This document shows, piece by piece, positions 36,982-46,937 of a stretch of 64,000 nucleotides of DNA. The translations under genes were made by a program, and so were the position numbers. The DNA comes from Deefgea chitinilytica. Lineage in GTDB: Bacteria > Pseudomonadota > Gammaproteobacteria > Burkholderiales > Chitinibacteraceae. Under the pieces are notes generated by a model, which saw only the letters and a list, made by a program, of their open reading frames with translations, was not told where the DNA came from and made no database searches. Position 1 is the stretch's first letter. Each line of letters starts with the position of its first letter. The stretch lies in contig NZ_WOFE01000001.1 of assembly GCF_016881405.1 (NCBI RefSeq), positions 62,001-126,000 on the forward strand, in the 5' to 3' direction.

Positions 36982-38988
36982 TTACTTGCCTTGCAGGATT
37001 AGCATTTCTGCCGCCGCTAAGTTTTCTTGTTCGCCCAACAGCACCAAGACATCGCCGGTGCTGAGTTGGAAGTCTTGCTCGGGTTGGAATGGTGGGGTAT
37101 TGCGGCGGCGAATGCTGCGAATTTCGACTTGTAATTTGTCGAGTTTCAGTTCGGCAATCGTGTAGCCATTTGCGTAAGCATTTTGTGTCAGTTGCAGTGT
37201 ATGTAACCGCGGCTGCTGGCGATCTGTTTCGTCGGTGTCTTCGTTGAGACCACGATAAAAACCACGAATTAATTGGTAGCGGGTTTCACGCACTTCGCGA
37301 ATTCGCCGGATGACTTTATTCAGTGGCACGCCCAATAGCATCATCGTGTGCGAAGCAAGCATCAGACTACCCTCCATGATTTCTGACACAACCTCTGCAG
37401 CACCGGCATTTTTCAGTAGGTCAATGTCGCTATCGTCTTGGGTACGCACAATGACAGGGATTTCTGGGCGCAACTGATGAGCAAGCTCTAAAATTTTCAT
37501 CGCTGAATGCGTATCGGAATAGGTCACAATGATGGCGCGGGCTCGCATGAGGCCGGCGGCAATTAGTACCTCACGTTTGGCTGCATCGCCGTATACGACC
37601 GATTCACCAGCGCTGGCAGCTTCGCGTACTTTTTCTGGGTCAAGATCGAGCGCAAAAAAATGGATGTCTTCTTGGCTTAAAATCCGCGCTAAGGACTGCC
37701 CGCTACGGCCAAAACCACACAAAATCACGTGGCCATTGGCTGCCATGCTGCGTACTGCAATATTGTGCAAATTGGCGGCCAAGCTCATCCACTCGGAGCT
37801 AGCCAAGCGTAAGACAATTTTATCGGAGTGCTGGATTAGCATTGGCGTAATCAGCATCGACAAAATGACCCCTGCAGTGGCGGCTTGTAAGATCGGGCTG
37901 GGAACGAGCCCACCTTGCCCGATAAGTGCTAATAAAACAAAGGCAAACTCACCGCCCTGGCCCAGCGCAAATCCGGTACGCAGTGCGCTCCCAGGTGAGC
38001 TGCCAAAAAGCTTGGCTAAAGCGGCAATGAGAGCGATTTTGACCGGCCCTAAAAGCAGTAAGCTTGTCAGCACCATGCCCCATTCAGAGAGCAAAATACT
38101 GAAATTCAAATTCATGCCGACGGTAACAAAAAAGAGCCCAAGTAATAAATCACGGAAAGGGCGGATGTCGTCCTCAACCTGATAGCGGTATTCGGTTTCC
38201 GCGATCAGCATACCCGCTAAAAATGCGCCCAAAGCCAGAGATAAACCTGCTTCTTCGGTGAGCCATGCGGTGCCTAGTGTGACCAATAAAATATTGATCA
38301 TAAAAAGCTCGCTAGCATGTTGTTTGGCGACCAAATTAAACCAAGGCCGCATAATTTTTTGCCCTAGCGAGAGCAGCACAACCAGCACAAACACAATTTT
38401 TAGAGAAGCCAGAAAGAGAGCGAACAGCAGTTGATCGACTTCTAAATTGATCAGTGGGATGGTGATACTGCCGTCTGGTAGGCTTAGTGCCGGAATAATA
38501 ATCAGAAATGGAACGACCGCTAAATCTTGAAACAGTAAAATACCGATTGCATTTTGGCCGTGTGGCGCATTGAGTTCGCCCCGATCGGATAAGAGCTTGG
38601 AAACCATGGCGGTCGACGACATCGCTGCTGCCGCACCCAATACTAGACCTGCTCGCCAGTCTAGTCCTGCTAGCATTACCGCCGCCGCAATAAAGACCAG
38701 CACCGCGCCAACTTGAGCCGTGCCTAGTCCGAATACAATGCGCTTCATGGCATTGAGCTTCGCTAGGTTAAATTCTAGCCCGAGCGTAAACATCAAAAAC
38801 ACAATCCCATACTCGGCTAGATGGCTGGCTTGTTCACTCGATTGAATAAAGCCAAGCGCATATGGGCCAATTAGCATTCCGACGAGTAAGTAGCCCAGCA
38901 TCGCAGGAAGTTTGAATTTGCGGCATACCACAACCGTAATTACGGCAGCCGCCAGCAGAAGAACAAAAGAGTGCAGATTAATGGGCAT
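36982..38988 (-). CDS. KefB/YbaL-type cation:proton antiporter (CPA2) with RCK domain
   Basis: A 668-residue inner-membrane protein. About twelve helices (1-390) form the CPA2 exchanger, with NAIGILLFQDLAVVPFL and LGAFLAGMLIAETEY as family motifs. A nucleotide-binding RCK/TrkA-N domain follows (about 410-530; VILCGFGRSGQSLARIL), then a TrkA-C domain at the end (ELKLDKLQVEIRSIRRR...LLGEQENL). It probably moves K+ or Na+ against protons under NAD(H) or glutathione-adduct control. Monocistronic by layout. Confidence 0.9.
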   Translation of the reverse strand: MPINLHSFVLLLAAAVITVVVCRKFKLPAMLGYLLVGMLIGPYALGFIQSSEQASHLAEYGIVFLMFTLGLEFNLAKLNAMKRIVFGLGTAQVGAVLVFIAAAVMLAGLDWRAGLVLGAAAAMSSTAMVSKLLSDRGELNAPHGQNAIGILLFQDLAVVPFLIIIPALSLPDGSITIPLINLEVDQLLFALFLASLKIVFVLVVLLSLGQKIMRPWFNLVAKQHASELFMINILLVTLGTAWLTEEAGLSLALGAFLAGMLIAETEYRYQVEDDIRPFRDLLLGLFFVTVGMNLNFSILLSEWGMVLTSLLLLGPVKIALIAALAKLFGSSPGSALRTGFALGQGGEFAFVLLALIGQGGLVPSPILQAATAGVILSMLITPMLIQHSDKIVLRLASSEWMSLAANLHNIAVRSMAANGHVILCGFGRSGQSLARILSQEDIHFFALDLDPEKVREAASAGESVVYGDAAKREVLIAAGLMRARAIIVTYSDTHSAMKILELAHQLRPEIPVIVRTQDDSDIDLLKNAGAAEVVSEIMEGSLMLASHTMMLLGVPLNKVIRRIREVRETRYQLIRGFYRGLNEDTDETDRQQPRLHTLQLTQNAYANGYTIAELKLDKLQVEIRSIRRRNTPPFQPEQDFQLSTGDVLVLLGEQENLAAAEMLILQGK

Positions 38989-39181
38989 AGTTGTTCAGAG
39001 GACGAAGTGTCGCTCGATTATAGCCGAGCTCGCTGTTGTTGACGTTGCGTTTACGGTCGCCAAGCCTGCGTGAGTCGCCAGTTGTGTAAATTCTGACACG
39101 GTGAACGGTGCACTTGGTGCTGTCATCAACTCGCAAGGTCTTTTATACTGCGCGTTGGATTGGCTTGGAAATAACCTCTTT

Positions 39182-40174
39182 ATGAAAGCGATAGAAGCGG
39201 GATTTGAGTTGGCATGGTCGGCAAGTGAAGTCGCGCGTCGTGTGATGCAGATTGAAGCAGAAGCCATCTCAGCGGTTGCATCACGATTGGATACTCAATT
39301 TGATCGAGCCTGCCAATTGTTGCTGGCCTGTCATGGTCGCGTGATTATTATGGGCATGGGCAAATCAGGACATGTTGCGCGTAAAATCGCCGCTACTATG
39401 GCCAGCACCGGAACGCCAGCGTTCTTTGTTCATCCCGGTGAAGCCGCGCATGGCGATTTGGGTATGATTACATCGGCCGATATCGTGTTGGCCTTATCTA
39501 ACTCGGGTGAAAGTGATGAACTGGTTGCCTTATTACCAAGTTTAAAACGCCTGGGGGTCGCGCTGGTCGCGATGACGGGTAATCTTAAGTCGACACTGGC
39601 TTTGGAATCCAATGTGCATTTGGATGTCGCAGTCGCCGAAGAGGCCTGTCCACTCAATTTGGCTCCGACGGCGAGTACCACGGTGGCCTTGGCATTGGGC
39701 GATGCCTTAGCGGTGGCTTTACTAGAGGCCAGAGGTTTTCAGGCAGAAGATTTCGCGTTGTCACACCCGGGGGGCACTTTAGGGCGTCGCTTATTGGTTC
39801 ATGTCCGTGATCTAATGCACCATGGCGAGCGCTTGCCGGTGGTGCAAGATGATGTCCCTTTGCGCGATGCCTTGCTCGAGATTAGCCGTAAAGGTTTAGG
39901 AATGACCGCCGTAGTCAATTCAAGTGGCGAGTTGGTCGGTGTGTACACCGATGGTGATTTGAGACGCACTTTGGATCGTGATATCGATCTTCGTACCACC
40001 GCGGTGAGTGCCGTGATGACGCCAAACCCTGCTACTATTGAGGCTTCGCGCCTTGCCGCGGAAGCGGTGCAAGTAATGGAATCACGCCGTATTAATGGCC
40101 TATTGGTTCAAGATCAGGGTCGTTTAGTCGGCGCTTTGAATATGCATGATCTACTCCGTGCTAGAGTGGTTTAG
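39182..40174 (+). CDS. kdsD: Arabinose-5-phosphate isomerase (KDO pathway)
   Basis: Converts ribulose-5-phosphate to arabinose-5-phosphate, the first step toward KDO for lipid A-core. I start it at the ATG 39182 (330 residues). An upstream in-frame extension to 39101 is unsupported. SIS domain: VIIMGMGKSGHVARKI and SNSGESDELVALLP; two CBS domains occupy about residues 205-330 (GVYTDGDLRRTL). First gene of the kdsD-kdsC-lptCAB block. Confidence 0.95.
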   Translation: MKAIEAGFELAWSASEVARRVMQIEAEAISAVASRLDTQFDRACQLLLACHGRVIIMGMGKSGHVARKIAATMASTGTPAFFVHPGEAAHGDLGMITSADIVLALSNSGESDELVALLPSLKRLGVALVAMTGNLKSTLALESNVHLDVAVAEEACPLNLAPTASTTVALALGDALAVALLEARGFQAEDFALSHPGGTLGRRLLVHVRDLMHHGERLPVVQDDVPLRDALLEISRKGLGMTAVVNSSGELVGVYTDGDLRRTLDRDIDLRTTAVSAVMTPNPATIEASRLAAEAVQVMESRRINGLLVQDQGRLVGALNMHDLLRARVV

Positions 40175-40254
40175 AGGGTATATTTATCTAGGCATTGTTA
40201 AGCTTGGATTTTAATGTGATACCTAAGATTATTTAGATAGAAGAAGGAAGCTCA

Positions 40255-40770
40255 ATGCTTGAGCAGGCAAAGCAAGTTCGATTGATGATTTTTGATGTTG
40301 ACGGTGTGATGACCGATGGCCGTTTGTACTTTAACGACGCCGGTGAAGAAATGAAGGCCTTCAATTCTTTAGATGGGCATGGCTTAAAAATGCTGCAAAA
40401 CAGTGGCGTGAAATTGGCCATTATTACAGGCCGCACATCCAACTTAGTGCTGCACCGCGCGCGAAATTTAGGTATCGAGTATGTTTATCAAGGCGCGCAT
40501 GATAAACGCGCTTCGTTTGAAGAACTTATTCGCGAAGTCGGCGTGAGCGCAGAACAGTGTGGGTATATGGGCGATGACGTAATTGATTTGCCGGTGATGC
40601 GCCGCGTGGCGTTTGCAGCTGCGGTGCCGGATTCTCCGGCCTTGGTACGCCAATATGCCCATTATGTAACGGGTAGCCAAGGCGGAGCGGGGGCGGTGCG
40701 TGAAGTGTGTGAGCTGATTATGCAATCGCAAAACACCTTGGATGCCGCGTTGGCGCCCTATTTGAGTTAG
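40255..40770 (+). CDS. kdsC: 3-deoxy-D-manno-octulosonate 8-phosphate phosphatase
   Basis: HAD-superfamily phosphatase making KDO from KDO-8-phosphate. The 171-residue protein has the catalytic MIFDVDGVMTDGRL (aspartate pair), IITGRTS and GYMGDDVIDLPVM. Preceded by AAGAAGGAAG. Its stop lies 3 bases before lptC. Confidence 0.96.
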   Translation: MLEQAKQVRLMIFDVDGVMTDGRLYFNDAGEEMKAFNSLDGHGLKMLQNSGVKLAIITGRTSNLVLHRARNLGIEYVYQGAHDKRASFEELIREVGVSAEQCGYMGDDVIDLPVMRRVAFAAAVPDSPALVRQYAHYVTGSQGGAGAVREVCELIMQSQNTLDAALAPYLS

Positions 40771-40773
40771 GGG

Positions 40774-41376
40774 GTGGTCTTGCGCAGTTTAACTACATGG
40801 GTATTACCCCTGTTACTCTTAGTGATCGTCGGTAGCCTGATCTGGGTACTTAGTCGTGTCGCGACGAATTTGGCCCTACCTAATCGAGTTGATTTAAATG
40901 CGCCGGATCTGATTGCTAATGAAGGGACTCTTGTACGCTTTGATGAAGCGGGCTTAAAGCGCTCGCACCTTGTGGCAAGTCGGGTTACCCATGTGCCTGC
41001 TGAAGATACGATGTTGTATGAGTCGCCGGTATTGACGCATACTCAAGCCAGTAAGCCGACGGTGGTGGTGATTGGTACCCGAGCACGCTCAATTCGTAAA
41101 GCGTCAGAAACTTGGTTTTACGACGCAACACAATTACGGCGTGCGCCCTATGATAATCATGCCGAGTTAATCATTGATGGCCGTGATATTTGGATTGATG
41201 GCCATGCGCAGATTGCTAAGTCAACACAGTTTGTGACCGCTAAAATGGGACAAAGCCATGCTGAAGCCGTGGGATTTGTCTTGAATAATCCATTAGAAAC
41301 CCTAGAACTTAAATCTAAAGTAAAGATGACCTATGTCCCGATACCTCGTTCTGCCGCTCCTCGCGCTAATCCTTAG
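40774..41376 (+). CDS. lptC: LPS export protein LptC
   Basis: Bitopic inner-membrane protein that hands LPS from LptBFG to LptA. The 200-residue protein starts with GTG, has one N-terminal helix (about 6-27), then a periplasmic beta-jellyroll with YESPVLTHTQ and the H-Y-L-like region SKSTQFVTAKMG. Its last 44 bases overlap lptA in another frame. Confidence 0.9.
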   Translation: MVLRSLTTWVLPLLLLVIVGSLIWVLSRVATNLALPNRVDLNAPDLIANEGTLVRFDEAGLKRSHLVASRVTHVPAEDTMLYESPVLTHTQASKPTVVVIGTRARSIRKASETWFYDATQLRRAPYDNHAELIIDGRDIWIDGHAQIAKSTQFVTAKMGQSHAEAVGFVLNNPLETLELKSKVKMTYVPIPRSAAPRANP

Positions 41377-41827
41377 TTCTCCATCATTTGCCGAAAAGGC
41401 AGATCGTGAAAAACCGATGAACATCGTTGCTGATCATTGTTTGGCTGAGCAGAAAACCCAGCAAACCGTGTGTACTGGCAACGTGATTGTGACTCAAGGC
41501 ACGATGGTGATGCGTGCTGATAAAGTAGTGATGCGCCAAGACGCCGATGGTAAACAATTTGCCAAGGGCGAAGGCCGTCCTGTGCGTTTTAAACAAAAAT
41601 TAGATAGCGGTGAAATGCTCGATGCTGAATCTTTGAGCTTTGATTACGATGAAGTCAAAGGTGAAATGGTGCTGATTGATAAAGCCTGGGTCAAAAAAGG
41701 TCAGGATGTCGTTATGGGTGACACGATTAATTACAATTTGAACACTGAATTTTATCAAGCACAAAGTAAACCTGGTAATCGCGTCAATATTACGATCAAC
41801 CCGAAAAAGAAAGACGCCGCCAAATGA
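41333..41827 (+). CDS. lptA: LPS transport periplasmic protein LptA
   Basis: Forms the periplasmic bridge for LPS. The 164-residue protein has a signal peptide (1-20, ending SFA), then [29 protein letters not shown] with the OstA fold, and a Lys-rich tail. Two cysteines (in HCLAE and TVCTG) may pair. Overlaps lptC by 44 bases and lptB by 4. Confidence 0.93.
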   Translation: MSRYLVLPLLALILSSPSFAEKADREKPMNIVADHCLAEQKTQQTVCTGNVIVTQGTMVMRADKVVMRQDADGKQFAKGEGRPVRFKQKLDSGEMLDAESLSFDYDEVKGEMVLIDKAWVKKGQDVVMGDTINYNLNTEFYQAQSKPGNRVNITINPKKKDAAK

Positions 41828-42546
41828 GTGTGTTGAAAGCGCAGCATTTACAAAAATCGTATAAAAAACGCACTGTCGTCCGCGATGTTTCGATTGAAGT
41901 CGCCAGTGGCGAGGTCGTTGGTCTTTTGGGGCCAAATGGCGCCGGTAAAACCACCAGTTTTTATATGATTGTGGGTTTAGTCCGGATGGATTCTGGCTTG
42001 ATTGAGCTCGATGGTGTAGATGTAAGTCAGCAGCCTATTCATAAACGAGCTCGTCTGGGCTTGGGTTATTTGCCGCAAGAGGCTTCGATTTTTCGCAAAA
42101 TGACCGTGGCAGAAAATATTCAAGCGGTACTTGAATTGCACTACTCAAGCAAAGAAGAAATCAATACTCGTTTGGATGAGTTGTTGCATGATTTGCATAT
42201 TGGGCACTTGCGTGACAGTGGCGCACTCAGTTTATCGGGTGGTGAGCGTCGTCGTGTTGAAATTGCCCGTGCTTTGGCATCGAATCCGCAGTTTATTTTG
42301 CTTGATGAACCGTTTGCTGGCGTAGACCCCATTGCGGTGATTGATATTCAGCGGATTATTGGTTTTCTGAAAGGCCGCGGGATTGGTGTTTTAATTACCG
42401 ATCACAATGTGCGGGAGACACTCGGGATTTGTGATCGCGCTTATATCATCTCGGAAGGCGCGGTGATTGCCGCTGGTAAACCCACTGAAATTGTGAATAA
42501 TGAAGATGTTCGCCAAGTGTACTTGGGCGAGCATTTCAAAATGTAG
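41824..42546 (+). CDS. lptB: LPS export ATPase LptB
   Basis: ABC ATPase of the LptB2FG extractor. The 240-residue protein has Walker [10 protein letters not shown], signature [15 protein letters not shown], Walker [14 protein letters not shown] and the switch histidine in ITDHNV. It ends in YLGEHFKM, typical of LptB. It overlaps lptA by 4 bases and precedes rpoN by 35, the standard lptB-rpoN order. Confidence 0.97.
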   Translation: MSVLKAQHLQKSYKKRTVVRDVSIEVASGEVVGLLGPNGAGKTTSFYMIVGLVRMDSGLIELDGVDVSQQPIHKRARLGLGYLPQEASIFRKMTVAENIQAVLELHYSSKEEINTRLDELLHDLHIGHLRDSGALSLSGGERRRVEIARALASNPQFILLDEPFAGVDPIAVIDIQRIIGFLKGRGIGVLITDHNVRETLGICDRAYIISEGAVIAAGKPTEIVNNEDVRQVYLGEHFKM

Positions 42547-42581
42547 TGGTATTAAACCGCATTATTTAGGCCACACGTGTC

Positions 42582-43964
42582 ATGAAGCAAACCTTGCAGC
42601 TGCGAATGTCGCAGCAGCTCAATTTGACTCCCCAACTTCAGCAGTCGATTAAACTGTTGCAACTTTCCACGCTTGATTTTCAGCAAGAAATTGAACAATT
42701 CTTAGCGGAAAACCCCATGCTAGAGCGTGAGGATGGCGTGACTGATGCCGGTGAAGAAGCGGCGCCACTTGAGGCTAGCGAGGTGGTGGAAGAGGGCGAT
42801 AGCTTGCGTTGGGACGAGGTCAGGTCAGGCCAATCGTTTGATGAAGATGATGAAAATGACCCTGCTTTACGAGTACCGAAAACCGATTCACTCCGTGATT
42901 ATTTGCTAGAGCAAAGTGGTTGGTTGGTGCTGCCAGAGCGTGATAGGGCTTTGATTACTTTACTGATTGATGCGCTAGATGATGATGGTTTATTAAGCCA
43001 AAGTTTAGATGAGATTTACGCACAAATACCTGCCGAGCTGATTGCGGAATTAGAATTAGAGCCAGAAGAATTGCAAATTGCTTTGCAGCATTTGCAGCAG
43101 CTTGAGCCACTTGGAGTTGGGGCAAGAGATTTGGCTGAGTCACTTAGCCTGCAATTGCGTGTTTTACCAGATAATCCAGTGCGTAATATTGCCATGCGAT
43201 TGGTGAATGAAGGTCTCGATTTATTGGCGCAGCGGGATTACACTAGACTTAAACGTCAACTGCAATGCGACGAAGCAACACTTCGCGAGGCACAAACTTT
43301 AGTGCGTGGCTTAACGCCAAGACCCGGTGCCAATTGGTCTGCAGAAACGACGCGCTATGTATTGCCTGATGTGATTGTGAATAAAGTTCGTGGCCAATGG
43401 CAGGTACGCTTGAATTCGGCGGCGCAGCCTAAACTTAGAGTTAATGAGATGTATGCAAAGTTGCTGCAGGGTGATTCAGCACTTGGCTTAAGTGGTAAGC
43501 TACAAGAAGCACGCTGGTTGATTAAAAGTGTTGAGCAGCGTGGTAGTACGATTTTGCGGGTTGCTGAAGCAATTGTCGCGCGGCAAAAAGCATTTTTTGA
43601 GTATGGCGAGGTTGCAATGCGACCTTTGGTATTACGGGATATTGCTGATGAATTGGAACTCCATGAGTCGACCATCTCTCGTGTAACAACTCAAAAATAT
43701 ATGCTGACGCCACGCGGTGTATTTGAGTATAAATACTTTTTTGGTAGTCACGTTGAAAGTGAAAGTGGTGGTGAAAACTCCGCCACATCGATCAAAGCTT
43801 TGATCAAACAACTAGTACAGCAGGAAAATACGCACAAACCTTTATCGGATAGTGCTATAACTGAAGAACTCGCACGGCAAGGTGTGGTGGTTGCGCGACG
43901 CACCGTTGCTAAGTACAGGGAGGCGTTAATGATTCCTCCCGTTAATCAGCGCAAGTGTTTGTAA
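42582..43964 (+). CDS. rpoN: RNA polymerase sigma-54 factor
   Basis: A 460-residue sigma factor for -24/-12 promoters that need enhancer-binding activators. Region I is glutamine-rich (MKQTLQLRMSQQLNLTPQLQQSIKLLQL), followed by an acidic region II, and the C-terminal RpoN box ARRTVAKYREALMIP that reads the -24 element. Full length. Confidence 0.97.
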   Translation: MKQTLQLRMSQQLNLTPQLQQSIKLLQLSTLDFQQEIEQFLAENPMLEREDGVTDAGEEAAPLEASEVVEEGDSLRWDEVRSGQSFDEDDENDPALRVPKTDSLRDYLLEQSGWLVLPERDRALITLLIDALDDDGLLSQSLDEIYAQIPAELIAELELEPEELQIALQHLQQLEPLGVGARDLAESLSLQLRVLPDNPVRNIAMRLVNEGLDLLAQRDYTRLKRQLQCDEATLREAQTLVRGLTPRPGANWSAETTRYVLPDVIVNKVRGQWQVRLNSAAQPKLRVNEMYAKLLQGDSALGLSGKLQEARWLIKSVEQRGSTILRVAEAIVARQKAFFEYGEVAMRPLVLRDIADELELHESTISRVTTQKYMLTPRGVFEYKYFFGSHVESESGGENSATSIKALIKQLVQQENTHKPLSDSAITEELARQGVVVARRTVAKYREALMIPPVNQRKCL

Positions 43965-44010
43965 AAGCACATCGCCTTATACAAAAGCACAAAAACCGAA
44001 GGAGTAGTAT

Positions 44011-44337
44011 ATGAACCTCAACATTAGTGGTCATCATCTGGAAGTTACACCAGCGATTCGTGAATACGTGACAAGCAAAATTGAACGTACGACACGTCAT
44101 TTTGATAATGTGATTGATGTTGCCGTCATTTTGTCGGTGGATAAGCTGGAACATAAAGCCGAAGCAACGATTCATGTTGTCGGCAAAGATCTTCATGTTG
44201 AGTCAATCGATGCGGATATGTATGCTGCAATTGATAGCCTTGCTGATAAACTGGATCGTCAGATTATTAAATACAAAGAAAAGCAATCTGGCCATCGTAA
44301 TGAAGCCATCAAGCACCAAGCGGTGATCGAAGAATAA
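44011..44337 (+). CDS. hpf: Ribosome hibernation promoting factor
   Basis: Binds the 30S subunit and helps store ribosomes in slow growth. The 108-residue protein begins MNLNISGHHLEVTPAIREYV and carries AEATIHVVGKDLHVES and DADMYAAIDSLADKLDRQI, typical short HPF/YfiA. Strong AAGGAG before the ATG. It follows rpoN, a conserved order. Confidence 0.95.
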   Translation: MNLNISGHHLEVTPAIREYVTSKIERTTRHFDNVIDVAVILSVDKLEHKAEATIHVVGKDLHVESIDADMYAAIDSLADKLDRQIIKYKEKQSGHRNEAIKHQAVIEE

Positions 44338-44356
44338 TCCGTTGCGCAAGCAACAC

Positions 44357-44387
44357 AACGGGAACGCCGCGAGTCGTTCCCGTTTTT
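44357..44387 (+). terminator. Terminator after hpf
   Basis: Stem AACGGGAACG (44357-44366), 8-base loop, CGTTCCCGTT (44375-44384), then T-rich. It separates rpoN-hpf from ptsN. Confidence 0.8.
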
Positions 44388-44435
44388 GTTTCTCGGAGCG
44401 CAGGTTACAATGGCGGCTCCTTTAAGGACATAAGT

Positions 44436-44912
44436 TTGAACATGAGCCTGATTAGCAAAATCCTCCCCGTTGCCAATGTATTTCTTGATTTGGACGTGGG
44501 TAGTAAAAAACGCGTTTTTGAACATGTCGGTATTGTGTTTGAAAATAGCCACGGTATTGCGCGTAGCGTAATTTTTGATAGTTTATTTGCCCGAGAAAAG
44601 CTAGGTTCAACAGGCTTGGGGCAAGGCGTCGCGATTCCGCATGGCCGGATTAAAGGTTTGAAAGAAGCAGTTGGCGCTTTTGTCCGTCTCAAAGAGCCTA
44701 TTCAGTTCGATGCCCCCGATAGCAAGCCAGTTTCATTGATTTTTGTGTTGTTGGTTCCTGCCAACGCGACCGATCTGCATTTGCAAATTTTGTCAGAATT
44801 GGCGCAGTTGTTTTCTGATAAGCAATTGCGTGAAGAATTACTTGGATTGCCTGAGGCGACGGCAGTGTGGGAGCAAATTTCCCAATGGGAACCCTACGCT
44901 TCAGAGTTTTAA
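44436..44912 (+). CDS. ptsN: Nitrogen-PTS EIIA protein PtsN
   Basis: Phosphorelay regulator of the nitrogen PTS, affecting K+ uptake and carbon/nitrogen balance. AAGGA (44424-44428) is 7 bases before a TTG at 44436 and 13 before the ATG at 44442; spacing favours TTG, though the ATG start is possible. The 158-residue frame has the phospho-acceptor His69 in GVAIPHGRIK, and IFVLLVPANATDLHLQIL near residue 105. Neighbours hprK and rapZ complete a regulatory set; no HPr or EI gene is in the window. Confidence 0.9.
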   Translation: MNMSLISKILPVANVFLDLDVGSKKRVFEHVGIVFENSHGIARSVIFDSLFAREKLGSTGLGQGVAIPHGRIKGLKEAVGAFVRLKEPIQFDAPDSKPVSLIFVLLVPANATDLHLQILSELAQLFSDKQLREELLGLPEATAVWEQISQWEPYASEF

Positions 44913-44920
44913 GCCAACAC

Positions 44921-44947
44921 AGCCCTCAGCTTTTGCCTGAGGGCTTC
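44921..44947 (+). terminator. Terminator-like hairpin after ptsN
   Basis: Stem AGCCCTCAG (44921-44929), loop, CTGAGGGCT (44937-44945), then TCTTATTT. The T-run is imperfect, so termination before hprK may be partial. Confidence 0.6.
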
Positions 44948-45110
44948 TTATTTGGGGTGGCCTGTTGGGCACTCAGTCTGTTTGGCAGAGCAAGTCATAG
45001 TGCGTGCGTCAGCTGGAACAGTGGTGCACCGGAACTTTTGCCTTAGCATTCAAAGTCTGTAGTAAAATTTATTATTCAATCATTTCCAAAATTGATCAAC
45101 GCGAGCCAGC

Positions 45111-46055
45111 ATGCCTCAAATCACTGCCCGACAACTTTTTATCGATAATGCCGAGAAATTGCGCCTGACTTGGGTGGCTGGGCAGTCGGGGGCGAATAAT
45201 TTGCTGTCTAATGACGCGTCGGAGCAAAAGCCCTCGTTGTCTTTGGTGGGGCATTTGAATTTTGTGCATCCAAACCGAATTCAAGTGCTGGGTATTGCTG
45301 AAGTCGCCTATCTGAATGGCCTCTCGGCCGATATTCAGCATTCGAGTTTGAATCAGCTGTTTGCCAATGATATGTCGGCGATGATTGTTGCCAATGGGCA
45401 AGTGGTACCTGATTCATTGCGTGAAGCTGCTGAGCGACATCATGTGCCTTTGCTGACGAGCCCAGAGCAATCACCTTATTTGATGGAGGTATTGCGCTAT
45501 TACCTAAGTAAAGCATTGGCTGTGTCGACACACCTGCACGGGGTATTTTTGGATGTACTCGAAGTCGGTGTTTTGTTAACCGGTGAATCGTCAATGGGTA
45601 AATCTGAATTGGCGCTAGAGCTCATTTCACGCGGTCACGGTCTTGTTGCGGACGACGTTGTTGAAGTCTATCGCACCAATCCAGAAACCTTAGAAGGCCG
45701 CTGCCCGCCAATGTTGCGTGACTTTTTGGAAGTGCGCGGAATTGGTGTGTTGAATATTCGGACGATTTTTGGTGAAACCGCAGTTCGCCCGAAAAAAACG
45801 CTCAAGTTGATTGTGCATCTGGCCAAAGCCGGCGGTGAAGCTGTGGCGCCCGTTGATCGATTGCAAATGCAGGCTGCCACACAGGCGATTTTGGATGTTC
45901 CCGTTCGCAAGCTAGTGATTCCGGTGGCGGCGGGGCGCAATTTGGCTGTCTTGGTCGAGTCTGCCGTGCGCAACTATATTTTGCAGCTGCGCGGAATTGA
46001 TTCGACGCGTGAGTTTATTGAGCGCCACCAAAAATTCATGGAAATGGGTGAGTAA
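45111..46055 (+). CDS. hprK: HPr kinase/phosphorylase
   Basis: Phosphorylates and dephosphorylates HPr on serine. The 314-residue protein has an N-terminal domain (1-130) and the kinase P-loop GESSMGKSE from residue 158, followed by [15 protein letters not shown] and the signature [17 protein letters not shown]. In betaproteobacteria it is associated with PtsN-type regulation. Its stop shares one base with the rapZ start (TAATG). Confidence 0.95.
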   Translation: MPQITARQLFIDNAEKLRLTWVAGQSGANNLLSNDASEQKPSLSLVGHLNFVHPNRIQVLGIAEVAYLNGLSADIQHSSLNQLFANDMSAMIVANGQVVPDSLREAAERHHVPLLTSPEQSPYLMEVLRYYLSKALAVSTHLHGVFLDVLEVGVLLTGESSMGKSELALELISRGHGLVADDVVEVYRTNPETLEGRCPPMLRDFLEVRGIGVLNIRTIFGETAVRPKKTLKLIVHLAKAGGEAVAPVDRLQMQAATQAILDVPVRKLVIPVAAGRNLAVLVESAVRNYILQLRGIDSTREFIERHQKFMEMGE

Positions 46056-46912
46056 TGCATCGCAATCAACAGTTGGTGATTTTGTCGGGTTTATCGGGCG
46101 CAGGTAAAAGTGTCGCATTGCGGGCGCTGGAAGATTTGGGTTTTTATTGCCTCGATAATTTACCCGCTCCTTTATTGCCGCAAGCGGTTTCGATGTTAGA
46201 TCGCGATGGCTATCCGAAAGTGGCGATTGGTATCGATGCGCGTAGCGCCCATAATCTGGCCACTTTTCCCGATCATTTGGCTGCGCTGATGGATTTGGGT
46301 TTAGACGTGCGCATGATTTACCTTGAAGCGAATAATGAAGTGTTGGTCAAACGCTATTCAGAAAGCCGCCGCAGCCATCCATTGTCCAAAGGCGAGTTAA
46401 CCGTCACGGAGTCGGTGGCCTTAGAGCGTGAAATGCTGGAAACCATCCGCGAAATGTCGCATGCGATGGATACCTCGGGTTTATCTGCTGCGCAACTGCG
46501 CGTTTGGGTGCGTGATTTTATTGATTCGGATCGTGCCAAATTGACCCTGATTTTTGAGTCATTTGGTTTTAAACACGGCTTGCCGCTCGATGCTGATTTT
46601 GTGTTTGATGCGCGTTGTTTGCCGAATCCTTATTACGATCCTGTATTGCGTCCGCTCACCGGCATGGATCAACCAGTGGCGGATTTCTTAATGCGCCAAC
46701 CGACGGTTGGCAGCTATTTCACGCATATTTTAGGTTTTTTAGAGCGCTGGTTGCCGGAGTTCGAACGCGATCAGCGTAGTTATGTGACGGTGGCGATTGG
46801 TTGCACGGGTGGGCAGCATCGCTCAGTCTATTTAGCCGAAGAATTACGCCGCCACTTTGCGCGCAATCGCCAAGTGTTGGTGCGTCATCGCGAACAGCAT
46901 CATCGTGCCTAA
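46055..46912 (+). CDS. rapZ: RNase adapter protein RapZ
   Basis: Nucleotide-binding adapter that in enterics directs RNase E to the glmZ small RNA and so controls GlmS. The 285-residue protein has P-loop GLSGAGKS (12-19), LEANNEVLVKRYSESRRSHPL and the C-terminal IGCTGGQHRSVYLAEEL. The glmS gene is also in this window (55.4 kb), but no glmY/glmZ-like RNA was seen. Confidence 0.95.
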   Translation: MHRNQQLVILSGLSGAGKSVALRALEDLGFYCLDNLPAPLLPQAVSMLDRDGYPKVAIGIDARSAHNLATFPDHLAALMDLGLDVRMIYLEANNEVLVKRYSESRRSHPLSKGELTVTESVALEREMLETIREMSHAMDTSGLSAAQLRVWVRDFIDSDRAKLTLIFESFGFKHGLPLDADFVFDARCLPNPYYDPVLRPLTGMDQPVADFLMRQPTVGSYFTHILGFLERWLPEFERDQRSYVTVAIGCTGGQHRSVYLAEELRRHFARNRQVLVRHREQHHRA

Positions 46913-46937
46913 CACTGCTTGGCGGCAATGGCTGCAA

